Assembly: GCA_947652605.1 (NCBI GenBank)
Contig: OX393576.1
Location: forward strand, 54,536,966 to 54,600,965
Direction of reading: 5' to 3'
Length of the DNA: 64,000 bases
DNA from: Elmis aenea
Lineage: Eukaryota > Arthropoda > Insecta > Coleoptera > Elmidae
Below are positions 22,001-33,800 of the stretch, piece by piece; position 1 is the first letter of the stretch; each line of letters starts with the position of its first letter. The notes beneath the pieces are model-generated. The model saw only the letters and a list, made by a program, of their open reading frames with translations. It did no database searches and had not been told where the DNA came from. The translations under genes were made by a program, and so were the position numbers.

Positions 22001-25000
22001 ATTTTTGTAACATGTTTATATAACACATTCGCAAATTGACTGAAATTTCAACATTCTTAGTAAGTTTTTAACCCAGTTAATTTAACACACGTCAAATATT
22101 TTTTTATAGTTCGGATTTATTTTAGTTTAAATTAAAATAGTTTTAATTACATCATTAAAGACAATATTTTATTACAACAGCACACGTATACAGTTGCACA
22201 TGTTTTAACTAATTATTGTTTATGTTTAAAATAATATCTAATATTTTGTATAGTGTACCAAAATTCTTTTTTGGTCCACCAATTTACTTGCAAATTATTG
22301 ACTTAACGCCTTGATTTGCTAATAGGCAACTATATTTCAACAAAAATAGTCTACACTAAGATTTTCAAACTAGGTTGCAAAATGTTTATGACATGATATG
22401 TAATTTTATGCACATAATATTTTGTAAATTTTGCCCCGGATCATACAATTTCTAAACATGAGTAAAGTGGTCTAAATGCAGTGCTTTTCATAAGTCAGTA
22501 TGGATTTTGATACGGCTTTACTTTATTTTATGGTTTAAATACAATAACGTATCTAATTCAATTAGTTTAAATTGAACTACATTAGCACACAATTTTTTAA
22601 TGAGAATTTTAAACAACTTCCAACACCTAAGTCGTAATGTAAAAAAGCCTAAAACCTTCAATTATTAAAAAAAAAAACGCTAGTTGACTACTAAAACGAT
22701 ATTGATAGTTATGTTGTTTCTCAACAAACTAAATTTGTTTAATCACGTCAAGAAACGCATTTTAGCACTTTCCGTACCTAATCAAAACTATGTGTCGAAG
22801 ATTACTAGCCTAATGCAAAAGTCACGCATTTCATAACCTACTTACTTTCAAATAAAAAAAGATCTCTTAGAAACCTTTTAATATTATCGCTATAATTCTT
22901 GGTACAAATGAATTTTCTACGTTCACTCTAAATACAATGGTTTATTTATCTGGTACTGTAAAGTTGGTCTTTACTGGAAATGACATAAATTTTAACACAA
23001 GCGAAAGTTATAGCGGCACGTCTATTGGTTTTAGAAAAACAATTTTAGAGAAAGCAATATTAAATTATCATTAAAAACTGTTACCTGGAGCGATATCATG
23101 CTAACAGTTCTTGTAAATAGTCGGACCATCAAAAATCTACTAACGGTGTACATATAATTCACTTACCAAGAACTTTGATTGATTTATAGAACAGTAAAGT
23201 TAGTTTCAGAAGATTTATATATTTTTTCGTTCTGGAATGTATTTCATTAAAATAAATAATAAAAAGCAATCTTTAAATAACTACTGGTAAAAAAACGATC
23301 GATGTAAAAAAAAAATTAAATCACTTTAATAATAGTATCTATAATGAAAATATTTTTGTGAATGAAATATTTCAAAAATGAATAAATCAATCATGTAAAA
23401 TCTTTTTCATTTAAATAGTTTTAATATTTTATACACTACATATAAACAATCTTAATTAAAAATCGCTTGTTTTTTCTTCAAATCATTTTTTGTTAGAAAG
23501 CAAAACCATTTTCAATTGAAGTCTTATTTAGTTAGTTTATAATAATTAAATATTAATAAATACAAAAATATATAGCTATTAAGTTACAACTTAAGTAATA
23601 GAAGAGAATCTTGAAACTGGTATTGTTATTTATTTAATAGAATATATAATTTTTCTGTAATCGTCACTAAATTAGCTCAACAAGTACCCAAAAGCGACAG
23701 CCGCTTTTACAGCAATAATCATTTTTACTGCCTAGGCAGTAAAAAAGTAAAATGCACTACGCTCATTGATTGAATATAAAAAAGTTGAGCGTGCTTTTGT
23801 TCAAAGATACATTTTTGACAGGAGAATGAGAATCTGACAGATGAAGTAAAACTTTATGTATTTGCTTGATTTTTTGCTATTTCTTTGACGATTGCAGAAA
23901 AAATTGAATATGCACCTCAGCAGTAAAGTTCTTTTTTATCACACTCGTGATAAAAAGTCGAACTTTACTGCCTTGGTACATAAATAGTTAACTATTAAAT
24001 ATTGTTCATGAGTCCTTTTGGGTAAAATTTTTAAACTATTTCTTAGATAGTTAAAACAAACATAATTCGTCATATTTACCAAAAATATTGGTTGTTAACG
24101 TTTTGATTACCACACACACTATTTAGAAATGAAATGCAGTCTATTTCTATTTATAGATCGATTTTTATTTAAATTTTAACAGTTACAAGTAGATATACAT
24201 TATGTATGTTCAAGATTACTTTGCCACTTGAAAGTATTTTTAAAATATTTAAAATATCTTTAATGAAGGGCATTCCATTGTCAATCGTGTGTACCGGATT
24301 AATGAATCATTACTGCAATTAAAATCAAGATTATTTGAATAATTATATAAGGTAATAATTAAAGAGATCTTAAGATTACTCCATCGCTATTGTTTATTTT
24401 AAATTGAGTGAAAATTGAACTTTTATAAACCCCTTGGACGTAACCTTAATTTTATATCATAGTTTTATTAATGTATTCTTTTATTTTTTAAGTGTACACC
24501 TAAAGCAATTTCACCGACCAAAAAAATTTGCAGTCTCAAATAACCACCAATTTGTTTCTAAGTTATCATTAATAAATTTAACTCGTAGGTAAAGGTCAGT
24601 AAATACTTCAAACGTTTACTTTTGTTTTAGAGACCTGCTCTGAAGCATGTAACTCGGCAACTTTTTTTACGAGGCCATTATAGCTTTCAGTTTAAAGTTA
24701 TCAATAGGTATATTATATTGTTATATTAATAAAAATATTGTTATTATGAACAGCCACTGACGATAATTCACAGAAGATGAAGGTCATAAAGTCGGAAGCT
24801 GCGCTATTTTTACTATTAACTTTAGCAACATTGAATGAAAATATCGTTAATAATAATCAAAGCAAAATTTTTTAATTTGCAATTCTTAGGCACCTGTACA
24901 TTAAAAATTTACAAATTACCATAATGTATGCAAATTATTAAACTTTTTTTGGATTGTCCCACCATGAGATTTATAATATACAGCGTGTTCCAGAGATCAA

Positions 25001-26057
25001 TACCAACTCCCTATATCTTTGTTTTTAGAATAAATTATTATTATTATGCGTTATAAGATTGTGGAAAAACGCTTACAACATTGACGTAAAAATTAAAACT
25101 TCATTGTGATGTAGATTAGAAAGGCTTTATTTAACTTTTTCCAAACGGCACTGGATGAGTTTAAAATCAAAATAAGACTTTATGCCGTATGGATGCAGTT
25201 CAATCCACAATTTAATAATAAATTAGGTTGGTTGAGGTTATTTCTTGAAACAAATGGCGTATACAAAGTGTTAATAATCTTTGAAACACCTTATACATTG
25301 CTATTAGGAAATAGATTAAAATTCAAACAATAATATTTCAAAATTTTACTCCCAAAATTTTTTTTTTTTTTTAAGATTGTTACTCTAGGCTTATACTACA
25401 TTAAATACTGTAAGTTTTAATCATTTTTTGGTCCGAAACATTATAGAATCATAAAATAACCTGAATAAATCGGTTGTTACATAATTATTTAGTAAAAATC
25501 GCCAAAATTTAGTAGTTAGGACAAAAATTGTGAAAGTTTTTGTATTTGAGCAACGTAACTTACAATTGTTATTAATACTATCGAAAAGTAAGACAAACAA
25601 CCTAACCAATAAGGCATAAATCTAACAAATAATCTAACCAAGGCATAAATAACTTATGTTTAACTGTAGGACAAAATGATCTAGTTTTGTTATATCATAA
25701 GTGACAGTACCTATAATGTCGACCAATTAATATAAGCGTTCGTATAATTAAAACTTAAAACAACTTTCATGAACTACATACATTCTCGTTTAAGGTTACT
25801 AAATTAACTTTTAAAACTCACAAAACTAATCTAAAAGCAAATAAAAATTTACTTTAAAACTACAAATTTTTACCATTACCATTTCTGAGATTTTTCTTGG
25901 GGTGATTTTTCACGACAGCGTTGTGTTAAATTTTGATTGTGTTCGATTCGGAAATAAACAAAAGAAACCCGCGTGGAGGTAGGTAAAAGAAAACAATATG
26001 GTACATACCTAAAGCTAGGGCTGCGAGAGAAACTGAGACACACAGGAACGCTTTCAT
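16027..26057 (-). CDS. Peritrophin-A / CPAP3-D cuticle protein (obstructor family), 232 aa
   Basis: A secreted chitin-binding protein, expected in the cuticle matrix outside epidermal and tracheal cells. I assembled four minus-strand exons: 26057-26009, 19572-19351, 18995-18801 and 16259-16027. All junctions are GT/AG and all three introns are phase 1. Residues 1-16 (MKAFLCVSVSLAALAL) are a signal peptide. Three six-cysteine CBM14 domains follow at about 29-84, 99-152 and 162-225, one per exon, with all 18 cysteines present. The motifs YAHPESC, LCTNGTLT, NHCNYNWAVDC, GCNWPD and GFKCPTK match the insect Peritrophin-A/obstructor-D group rather than obst-A or obst-B. There is no C-terminal extension after domain 3 beyond seven residues (GGHQLGK). 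Intron 1 (6.4 kb) holds a mariner copy, and intron 3 (2.5 kb) holds a LINE relic and a foldback-like element. Assignment to subgroup D is by remembered motif pattern, so confirm by phylogeny. Confidence 0.9.
16570..17790 (+). pseudogene. Decayed non-LTR retrotransposon (ORF1 and endonuclease pieces)
   Basis: Lies in intron 3 of the Peritrophin-A-like gene, opposite strand. A coiled-coil-like stretch (about 16960-17040) is followed by a broken frame. This includes MDLAHRAPPS-like residues and the open segment 17185-17466, with HIIYINEHLSLKNKFLFKNA and the ending KNGAIYIPKKV. These resemble the C-terminal domain of ORF1 in insect CR1/Jockey-type LINEs. Downstream (about 17640-17770), VCVYASPVDVAYF and HPTLKFIIVEDF resemble an apurinic endonuclease with GDFN mutated to EDFI. 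Several frameshifts; no reverse transcriptase seen. Not functional. Confidence 0.6.
17857..18564. mobile_element. Second foldback-like element, inverted arms with short tandem repeats
   Basis: The left arm (17857-~18115) and right arm (~18300-18564) are reverse complements at good identity. Matching stretches include TTTTAATATTATGTTTGAAAATTGCTAC, cited here only by position (~18065 and ~18345). Each outer end is built of about five degenerate 15-16-bp units of the type GCGAAGAATTGTGG (right) or its complement (left). The centre holds a run of A bases at 18183. Open frames across both arms on opposite strands read the same repetitive sequence and are not genes. It resembles the element at 4130-5885 in design but not in sequence. 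Located in intron 3 of the Peritrophin-A-like gene. Confidence 0.7.
19695..20582 (+). mobile_element. mariner element with internal deletion
   Basis: An 888-bp element in intron 1 of the Peritrophin-A-like gene, flanked by TA (19693-94, 20583-84). The ends are near-perfect inverted repeats of 26 bp beginning CGAGGTGTGATCAAAA, with one mismatch. Full-length mariners are ~1.3 kb, so about 400 bp is missing, taken from the middle of the transposase. The high identity of the ends suggests fairly recent spread by a helper transposase. Confidence 0.9.
19889..20511 (+). pseudogene. mariner transposase, stop codon plus internal deletion
   Basis: Begins ATGGATTTCGAACAACGC (MDFEQRLNIKFC) with the N-terminal helix-turn-helix (SAKEAHEMLKSVYGDNVVTVYKWYE). 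An in-frame TGA follows where an arginine codon is expected, then FKSGNESVEDKQRLGRPST, the linker between the two helix-turn-helix halves. The central part, including the first catalytic aspartate, is deleted around 20090-20180. The C-terminal part is well kept: LLHHDNAPCRTS with the second aspartate, then PYSPDLAPCDFWLFPKIK with the third, ending EYFEGH and TAA at 20509-20511. The spacing fits a D,D34D mariner. Non-functional. Confidence 0.88.
20583..23689. other. Long AT-rich stretch of intron 1, nothing recognised
   Basis: Part of the first intron of the Peritrophin-A-like gene. No coding exon, RNA gene or strong inverted repeat supported. Enhancers would be plausible here because it is the largest intron in the cluster, but nothing in the sequence shows one. 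Confidence 0.4.
23690..23995. repeat. Dispersed hairpin-ended repeat, relative of 690-1040
   Basis: Contains TTTACTGCCTAGGCAGTAAA near 23727, then ATGCACCTCAGCAGTAAAGTT. A stem-loop follows in which TTTTTATCACACTCGTGATAAAAA pairs with itself (positions about 23934-23957). It ends CCTTGGTACATAAATAG. The ATGCACCTC...TACATAAATA ending is shared with the element near 985-1035. Inside intron 1 of the Peritrophin-A-like gene. No coding content. Confidence 0.5.
24981..25294. repeat. Possible small MITE (CAGCGTG/CACCTTATA ends)
   Basis: Begins ATACAGCGTGTTCCAGAG and ends TTTGAAACACCTTATA, weak inverted ends of the CAGGGTG type seen elsewhere in the window. Non-coding, in intron 1 of the Peritrophin-A-like gene. 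Confidence 0.35.
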
Positions 26058-26831
26058 GTCGCTATATCCTTGGTAACTGACCGCCGAATGCTTAACACTT
26101 TCTACCGTGGAGCATGTGTTCCGCTGCCGTTTGTTATACCCTTCACCTATGGTATTTCATTATTTATGTTAGGTTTCTTATTGGTTCGATAAGGTATTGT
26201 TGTCTTAATATATACAATTCTCGTATACAAGAGTTCCATTCGCTTAAACTGCATTTAGCAGCGATAATCTCTGACAAATTTGCAATACCCATAGTATTAC
26301 TGCAAGACAAACTAGTTAACTTTCCTAAAAAAAAATAAGAAGGATCGCTAATAGCATATATTTATTATATTTGCCAATATACATAAGTGATTTACATCTG
26401 TTTTACGTGATCTGGTCACAGTTTTCAGTTTCAAGGCGAGAACAGGTTGATTAATTTTTGGTTGTAGCTTAAACTTGCTGAACTTTAAAACTACTCGCTG
26501 GAAAATTTAATGAGAGGATATCTTTGTTTAAAATTACTATATTCAAAACTCGAATTTGGACAGGTTTTACTATAATGTTTTATAATTTACCTTTAAATCC
26601 GGAGAAGTTAATATTATGGCCTTTGGTGATCTTTTAAAATGGTACATTTTATCCACTTAAAGTGTTTTTTTCTTAATTTTTTTAATTGAATTAAATCTGG
26701 AATAAAAAATGCACTTGACTATGTTTTGCAATACGTTTACTGTAATTATTTGCTACGTAAATAATAATATCTATGAAATGTTGATAAACACTGAAATGTC
26801 TTAAGTCAATTCATTTATGGATGCAAATAGA

Positions 26832-27724
26832 TTTAGGGGAAGGTGGTATATACTGGGACACTTTTTTTAAATTTTGCGTAACTTTTGAACGGTTTAATTT
26901 GCATACCTCAAATTGATATGATATATTCATATTGCTTTAGTTTATCATTGCATATACAGAAAAAAAAATTAAAAAAATAAAGGTACACAAATAGAGGGAC
27001 AGTCCCACTATACACCACTTGTCCCCACATAAACCACCCCGTGGTACATTGTGGGACAGCAAAAAATATATATGAAATAAAGCATAAGTAATTAAAAAAA
27101 GGCTTAATTTACATTTTTAATTTTAAAAACTTTCAGTTTTCATGGGCATTTAGACATTGTACTTTGAAAAATCAAACTGAAATTGAAAATGTTTTTTTGT
27201 TTTTTCAGTGCCCCCAAACGTAGTCGGTGCGCTTAACCTACACAGAATTTTTTTTTAACAGTCTTTATCTCTGTTTTTAGAGAAAGAAAATCTAAAGTCG
27301 GAAGTCTTTTTCAGAAAATTTACCTGATTATCATCATTGTCCCACAATGCACCATGTGATCAATTTTTAAAAGCAACGATTTAATAAAAAAACTTGTATG
27401 ATTATTTTTAGTTTTAACATTGTACATACCTTTAATATACTGTAAGGTACACCTACTCCAAATTTTCTAATTGTAGTTAAATAAATAAAAAAGTTTTAGA
27501 GCAAAAACTGAATAACCACAAAAAAACAATGCGCAGTACCAAACATGTCTCACATGTGCAAGTCACTATGACATTGTTTACGACACATACTGTAGACAGG
27601 ATATAATGGGACTGCCCAACCGCTATTTTGATGTAAACAAACTTTAAGTACGGGGTAACAGATGGCCAAAATCTCTGTTGTCCCACTATATACCATGTCC
27701 CAGTATATACCACCTTCCCCTAAA
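26832..27724. mobile_element. MITE with exact 29-bp terminal inverted repeats
   Basis: Positions 26832-26860 (starting TTTAGGGGAAGGTGGTATAT) and 27696-27724 are exact reverse complements. The 893-bp interior carries several more GTCCCA-n-TATA/CACCA-type motifs (around 26999-27035, 27340, 27680), so the terminal motif is reiterated inside. No transposase frame. Lies in the intergenic space between the Peritrophin-A-like gene and the obst-A-like gene 30895-35050. If the flanking TA is the duplication, a Tc1/mariner-type origin would fit; the superfamily is uncertain. Confidence 0.75.
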
Positions 27725-27912
27725 TACAAATTATTTCTTTTTCTTTTTTCGATAGCAATCTTTTTTAATTATATATTTATAAGAATTCTACTGACTAAAA
27801 GCTACAACAAATCTCTCGTAAATAAGCGATTTTTAATTGAACTAATTTATATTACCACTGTTTCTTTTTTAATTAAACTTTATTGAATCACATGCAAATC
27901 ATTCATATACCT

Positions 27913-28541
27913 ATAGGGTGTTTTGTAAAAAATTAGAAAAAATGTGTTATGTTCATATTTGGTAGAATTGACGGGCGTTTTAGCGTTGTCGCCGTGTAAA
28001 CGTCAAAATGAATTACACCCGTCAATTCTACCCAATATGAACCTAAACAAACCATGGTAACCACCAAAATGGATCGTTTTGTATTGGAATATTTAATGGT
28101 GCATGTTTACTTATATTATTTTTTACTAAAAACTGTAGGTTTTACGAGAGACGTTATAAAATAAAAAAGTTTCTAAATTAATCAAGCTTTCAAAAAAAAA
28201 AATTTATTGCAAAATTTCAACCCACCAAAAAAGTTCTGATAAAAAAAACAACAGGGTCGCACTTTTCAGCCCCATGTGAAGGTGGGAGATGATAGAAAAT
28301 ATTACTATGAGAAACCTTTTAATAAATATTAAACATCTACCAAATATCTTTCTCCTACAGTTATTCAAATTTGAGAAATAAAATAAAAACCTAATTTTAC
28401 GGCTCACGCCTTTAGGCCGCGGGGGGGTAACTCCGAAAAAAGACGTCTAAGGAAAAAAAATATTTAAAAGACCCCCCTTAATTTTCGATAAGGAATCACC
28501 TACCGAATTTTTTCGAATTTTTTCGACATACCCTGTATATT
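27913..28541 (+). mobile_element. MITE copy A (second copy at 58170-58803)
   Basis: Starts TATAGGGTGTTTTGT and ends CATACCCTGTATA, with GAAAAAATT-type inverted ends. The interior from about 27960 to 28380 matches 58390-58800 in the same orientation, including GTAGAATTGACGGGCGTT, AAACGTCAAAATGAATTACA and AAGGTGGGA. A shorter internal inverted repeat occurs around the ACGTCAAAATGAATTACA block. Non-coding. Confidence 0.65.
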
Positions 28542-29539
28542 AAATCGCCTCATACACTAAATTGTATTCGTTTTAAGTAGTAATTACTGTGAAAATAACA
28601 AAATATTAAATGATAAAATAACTACCGACTTAATCCGTTAACTTCACACTTATTTGTATATTTATACTGACGAAGTTACAGCTAATCTAACGGAAGTGAC
28701 TACCACACGTTTGCTTGTGAAAAAGTGTCTTTGAAAATTTTACATTTTATAGAGAAAAGTACTTATTACCTTTAAAATGTATCCATAGATTTTTAAATTA
28801 AAACATAATTTTTACCGATAAAGAAATATTAACATTTATCCTACTTTTACCCATATGTAACCCTTTAAGGAACTTTTAAAAAGATTTTACGTTATAATCG
28901 AATAAAAATCAGTTTCAGTACATATCATTTAACAAAGTTTGTGTCGTGATCTATCGTTAAGGTCTTCAAAAGCAAATATTAATATAAATAGAACATTTTT
29001 AATTTCGCTGTTAATTCCGCAAAGTTTATGAATCAATACAAGTATTTAAAGTTAATCAATATTACTCTGTCTTTATTGCTTACACATATGTACGTGTAGG
29101 TATAGTTAGATCCTTGTATAGGTACACATATTTAATTCTGGTCGCACTATGGAACAAAACATTACCTACATGTTTTTTAACATAGAGATCTTTAATAAGA
29201 CTCCATACATTTGTATGCTTCTCGTATATTCGTTGTACAATAAAGTTCAATACCTTTAGTTCAATGTCCCCTAATAGTTATGTAAGAAATCGTTATTAAT
29301 ATCCAGAACCGTATTTACGACCTAATGTGAACCTAACCTATCACATTTATGAGATTCCTCTAATCCTAACCGATAAATCGTTTAAATTTCACCTCTATGA
29401 ATCAATTCTGAGAACAATAAAAAAGAGCAATAATGCCTTTGTTATAGCGAGGTCATAGGCGAGGCTGCAGCTTTTATATGAACACTCGCCGGCAAGTATC
29501 GGTAAACTAGTGCAGAAATACTAAACGTACTGTATTCGA
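28542..29539. other. Gene-free AT-rich intergenic spacer
   Basis: No exon, RNA gene or repeat structure recognised. Confidence 0.4.
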
Positions 29540-29543
29540 TTAA

Positions 29544-30137
29544 CTCTTGAGCGGGCGCGCTCCTTATTTTTACACAACCGGGCGCGTGGTGTACTTTGTG
29601 TTAGCATCTTTCAAAACGGATAGCTTCTGTGTTTGCTAGTATTATGGATTAATTTTTATCAAAATGATCTTTTATGTTTTACAAATACAGCTATTTATGA
29701 TATTCCTTCATAAAGTATATTATTCTCCAATACCTATAATATAAATTATTTTCCAAAATTGTTGTAATGCTTTAACGCACTAACCTAAATAAGTAAGAGT
29801 TGTAAAATTTTCTTTATTTATCTGAATTGTAATCTTTAGTTCTACATGTTTAACAAATATATGTGGTTTTGACATGATTTTTGCAAGAAAGGTGACTGCA
29901 AGAATCACTTTTCATTGTTATGTCTACAATTTGTCCCACATAACTAGAGTAATAAAGTATTATTATTATTATCCTACTACAGATGTTTGAGTTACGAAAA
30001 CGTACCCGCTCAATTAGAAATCAAAATGGCACTGAAGAAATATGCAAATTCTTTTACGATTAGATCTAGACAAAGAGTTACAACATTGAATTTCATAAAA
30101 TTTGCGTACTTCATACTCCAGCGCGCCCGCTAGAGGG
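29544..30137. mobile_element. piggyBac-like MITE, TTAA-type flanks
   Basis: The left end follows a TTAA (29540-29543) and reads CTCTTGAGCGGGCGCGC. The right end is the complement, GCGCGCCCGCTAGAGGG followed by TTAT (a mutated TTAA). A fragment of the same family, with an intact TTAA, lies at 53083-53252. TTAA flanks with CCCTC-type ends point to piggyBac-superfamily mobilisation, but the ends differ from those of the autonomous element at 1103-3556. No coding content. Confidence 0.6.
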
Positions 30138-30894
30138 TTATCTTTGATGCAGCAGTTATTCTGTCGTAGTAAGTATGATTAGATAAATTATCTAAATTTT
30201 GTTTAAAACATATTCATTACAAATTTTCTTGTTGTGGGATAAAGTTCTTGTAAGTATCGAGAATTTAAAAAAAAAATAGTCAAGTTTTATTGAATATGTT
30301 AAACAAGATGGTTTAACACAAATATCTGGACCAGTTTGCCAAAGTTAATTTGTTGTTTTATGTTTCTTGTTACAGTTCTTAACATTTTGCGTTTCTATGT
30401 CACGAACGACCATCTAATTTTAAGAACATTTTGGAGAAATTGTTTTTGCTGAATTGCAAGCAGCTCGCCTTGTTTCTAATGCACACGCTTCAAGGTTTTA
30501 TTTCATAGCAAAAGCATTGCTCGCAATCCGGGCATATCTAAAGCAAAATAATAGGTATATGTGTATTTGCACAATTAAAAATACAATATAGACACTTTCA
30601 CTGCTCCGATTTAGTTCATTACGTAAATTAAACTGTTAAGTTGTGGTCAGACAAATGATATGTTGTTGATTAGATTATGGGACTGGTTAAAGTACTGAGT
30701 ATTCAGTGTCAAATAGCTTTAATAATTTAAAAAATACACAGCATTTACACTCATATTTCTAGAGCTGATTGACTTATAGGTAGAATGGTATTTATAATTA
30801 TATACATTAAGGATATATTCATATTTGGACGTTTTAAAAGCTTCTTCTTCAGCTGTAAGCGTCTTTGAATAGAATTGAATTGCTTCTAGATTGT

Positions 30895-33800
30895 TTAGGG
30901 CTTCTTGGGTTTGTCTTTGTAATAGTTTTCGCTAAAACAAATGAGTCAGTCAAGTTTTAGGATAAAAACAGAATTATATCATACATTAATAATCAAATAA
31001 TTAGTAGATATATTTAAACTCTGCGTCCTTTTTTTAAGTTTTGGGAAACTTTACTTTTAACAAAATGCTAAAATATTAACTTGTTTTAATTTGTCAGAAA
31101 TGTTTTGTGAATGATTTTTGACGTCGGTGTCGCCAAACATTGGCCAAAAAATTTACCAATAGGTTAGTTGCACACAAGTCATATAAAACGAATATTACCT
31201 AAACCTATACTTTTTTAATAAATTATTGAAAATTCAAGATTATCCTTATTTTTTTAAATAAATATCAGAGTCAAAATAATCTAATACATAATTTTTTACA
31301 GTGATTAATTTTCTGTCACTTAAAGCTACAATTTTGGATATATCTCAACTCGGTTGTTCGAAACCTGTAGGGCGCTAAATACCTTAAGGGGGTGCGAAAA
31401 AATGAAAAGGAAAATTATTTATTAAAATAACAAATTACCTGTGTAAAACGGAATTGATTTGAAAACAATTGCATGATCTTTTTTTGCGCTAATGGGAAAG
31501 TGAATGGATTTTTAAAACAATCAGACCTTTTTTTAATTTACCACTGCACATAGGATAAAAAGGGGGCGCAATAAAAATCGATATGGAAAAGGGGGGCGTA
31601 AGTTCAAAAAAGTTGAGGAGCACTATCTTATCTGCTTATTTAATTCTGTCGACCCCCCAAAAACAAATATTTTTGTACATAAAATTTATTCCAAAATTGA
31701 GTCTTATCTAGCACCCTAATTTTGCTATAGAAATTTATTACCCAAGAATTTTTGTATGCATACTTTACTGATAAATATATAGCATGGAAAAAGCAACAAA
31801 AATTAATTTTGCGGAAGTTGTTAGTATTTTCCTCAAAGCAGTGATTTATTGCTTTTGGATGTTGCAAGATTATTTTAATAAAGAACTCAATTTAAACCGA
31901 TCACTGACTGTAAATTATAAACAATCCTACTTTTTCCAAAACAGCACTAAAGTATTTCTCCTCAGGAACATTTAAAGTAGCGTCTGTGAATCACAGCCCT
32001 TAGTGAAAAACTTTTTTACCATCCGGGCACATTTGCAGGATCATCGCAGGTGGATGTCTCTTCGTTGTACACACTGTCAGACGAACAAGAACCTTTCTGT
32101 GGTTGTACTGCATTTCTACATATGTAGAATTTTTGGCAATCTTCTGGATGTGGGTATGTAGGATGTGGCAAAATCCTACCATCTGAAGAACGTACAGGTT
32201 CATCGGGACAAGAGAAACCATCATCCAAAGCATCTAAAATCAACAATCACGTAAATTGTTTAAATTTAGTATATGACTACAATCAAAAAGTATTTTAAAC
32301 TATTTTCTTATTAGGTACTTTAAATACAGTAAGTTGTCCAAAGGAGGGCGTTTTATTGAATTTTAATTGTTTACCAACTATTCAAATATCTGATATAGTA
32401 CACATAGGTTGAACCCTCGCTATTTTTTTCTTTGAACTTTACTTAAAAGTTACCTCTAAATATAGTCACCTTCAACAATTAGCTGTACAATCAGGAGTAA
32501 TGAAATTAAGTGGCACACTGGATTGTGTTGTTAGTGGTCTAAAATATCATACATTGCAATCACCATTTTAAAGCCTTATGGTTTAAAATTACAGTATTTC
32601 CTTAAATAAAATATGCTCTTGTACTTTTCTTGAAAATTTTTATAATTTTTAAAACCTAATTTAAAAGTTGCGTCAGTATTTGACCACACACATATTTATC
32701 AAAATTAAAATTATCCAGTATCTCTCTTCTAAATAGTTTTAAGTAGTTAAATTTTGTGTACCTTTCTTAGCTTTCATGCAGTCTTTTCGACGGCTTTCTT
32801 GTGGCCATGCACAATTGCCTTCTATATCATCATATATAAGTCCTGGAGGACAGGGTAATTCGTGAGGGGATCCATCGACGCAGTTGTAGAATTTGTCGCA
32901 AGCTTGAGGATCGGAATGCCGGTAATATCCATTTGCACGAGGACAACCTTTGCTGGGTTTGGGTTCCTCTACAACACCAGTAAGAAGGAGTGTTTGGTTG
33001 CATAAGTATACAGACATTTAACACAAAACACAGCTGTTAAATACAGGGTGGTCCACTTTTTTGTAACAGGACTTTGACAGTCGATACAAAAACTCATTTT
33101 AAAGCGAATATTCCATATCAACAGGTTGTTGAAATTTTCGAAAAAATATCGATAATTTTTAACCGTTTCTTAACCAGTAGGTATATTAAAACCAAATTGA
33201 TAAATTAATAAATAAATCACTTTGGTGATCTGGTTATTCAAAAGTTTATCAAAAATTAATAAATGTTTAATCAATACGATCTACTTAAAGGGTAACCAGT
33301 ATCTAGTAGTATGATTATCGATTTCAACTAATCATGCAGTCTCAGCACGTTAACAATATTGAAAAAACCAAAATGCCTACTTGAAGCGGCAGATGTCCCA
33401 AAGAAAATTTCATCCTCTTTTTAAATATCATATTGCTCTTACGTAATTCTGTGCGGTCTTCGCAATCAACATTTGCTGGAATGTCGCATCTTTCATGGTT
33501 GGGATCTCCTTCTACAAAAACTAACCCATCAGGACAAAGTTTTGCTTCTGCTTTTCCCTTAGAACACACGTAATACAAGTCGCATTGAATGGCGTCAGGG
33601 AAAAATCCTGTACGTTGGGGACACTGGAAATCCTGAGCTTCAATTACACCTACAAAAATTATTGTTTTCATGATGTACTTGCAATATAAAATTATTTATT
33701 AAGAATGATAATTAATGGACGACGATCATTTTTGTTACTGGCTTGCTATAAACTTAAGAAATAAGTCTGTTAACTTGCAGAGTTAAAAATAAACCGCTGT

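Noticed and set aside
26075..26138. TCAGTT initiator and TATAAC upstream of the Peritrophin-A-like start codon
   Set aside because: The two motifs are about 60 bases apart, twice the usual TATA-initiator spacing, so no promoter was called.
33042..33250. CAGGGTGGTCCAC end suggesting another MITE in the obst-A paralogue intron
   Set aside because: No matching second end or target duplication could be found.
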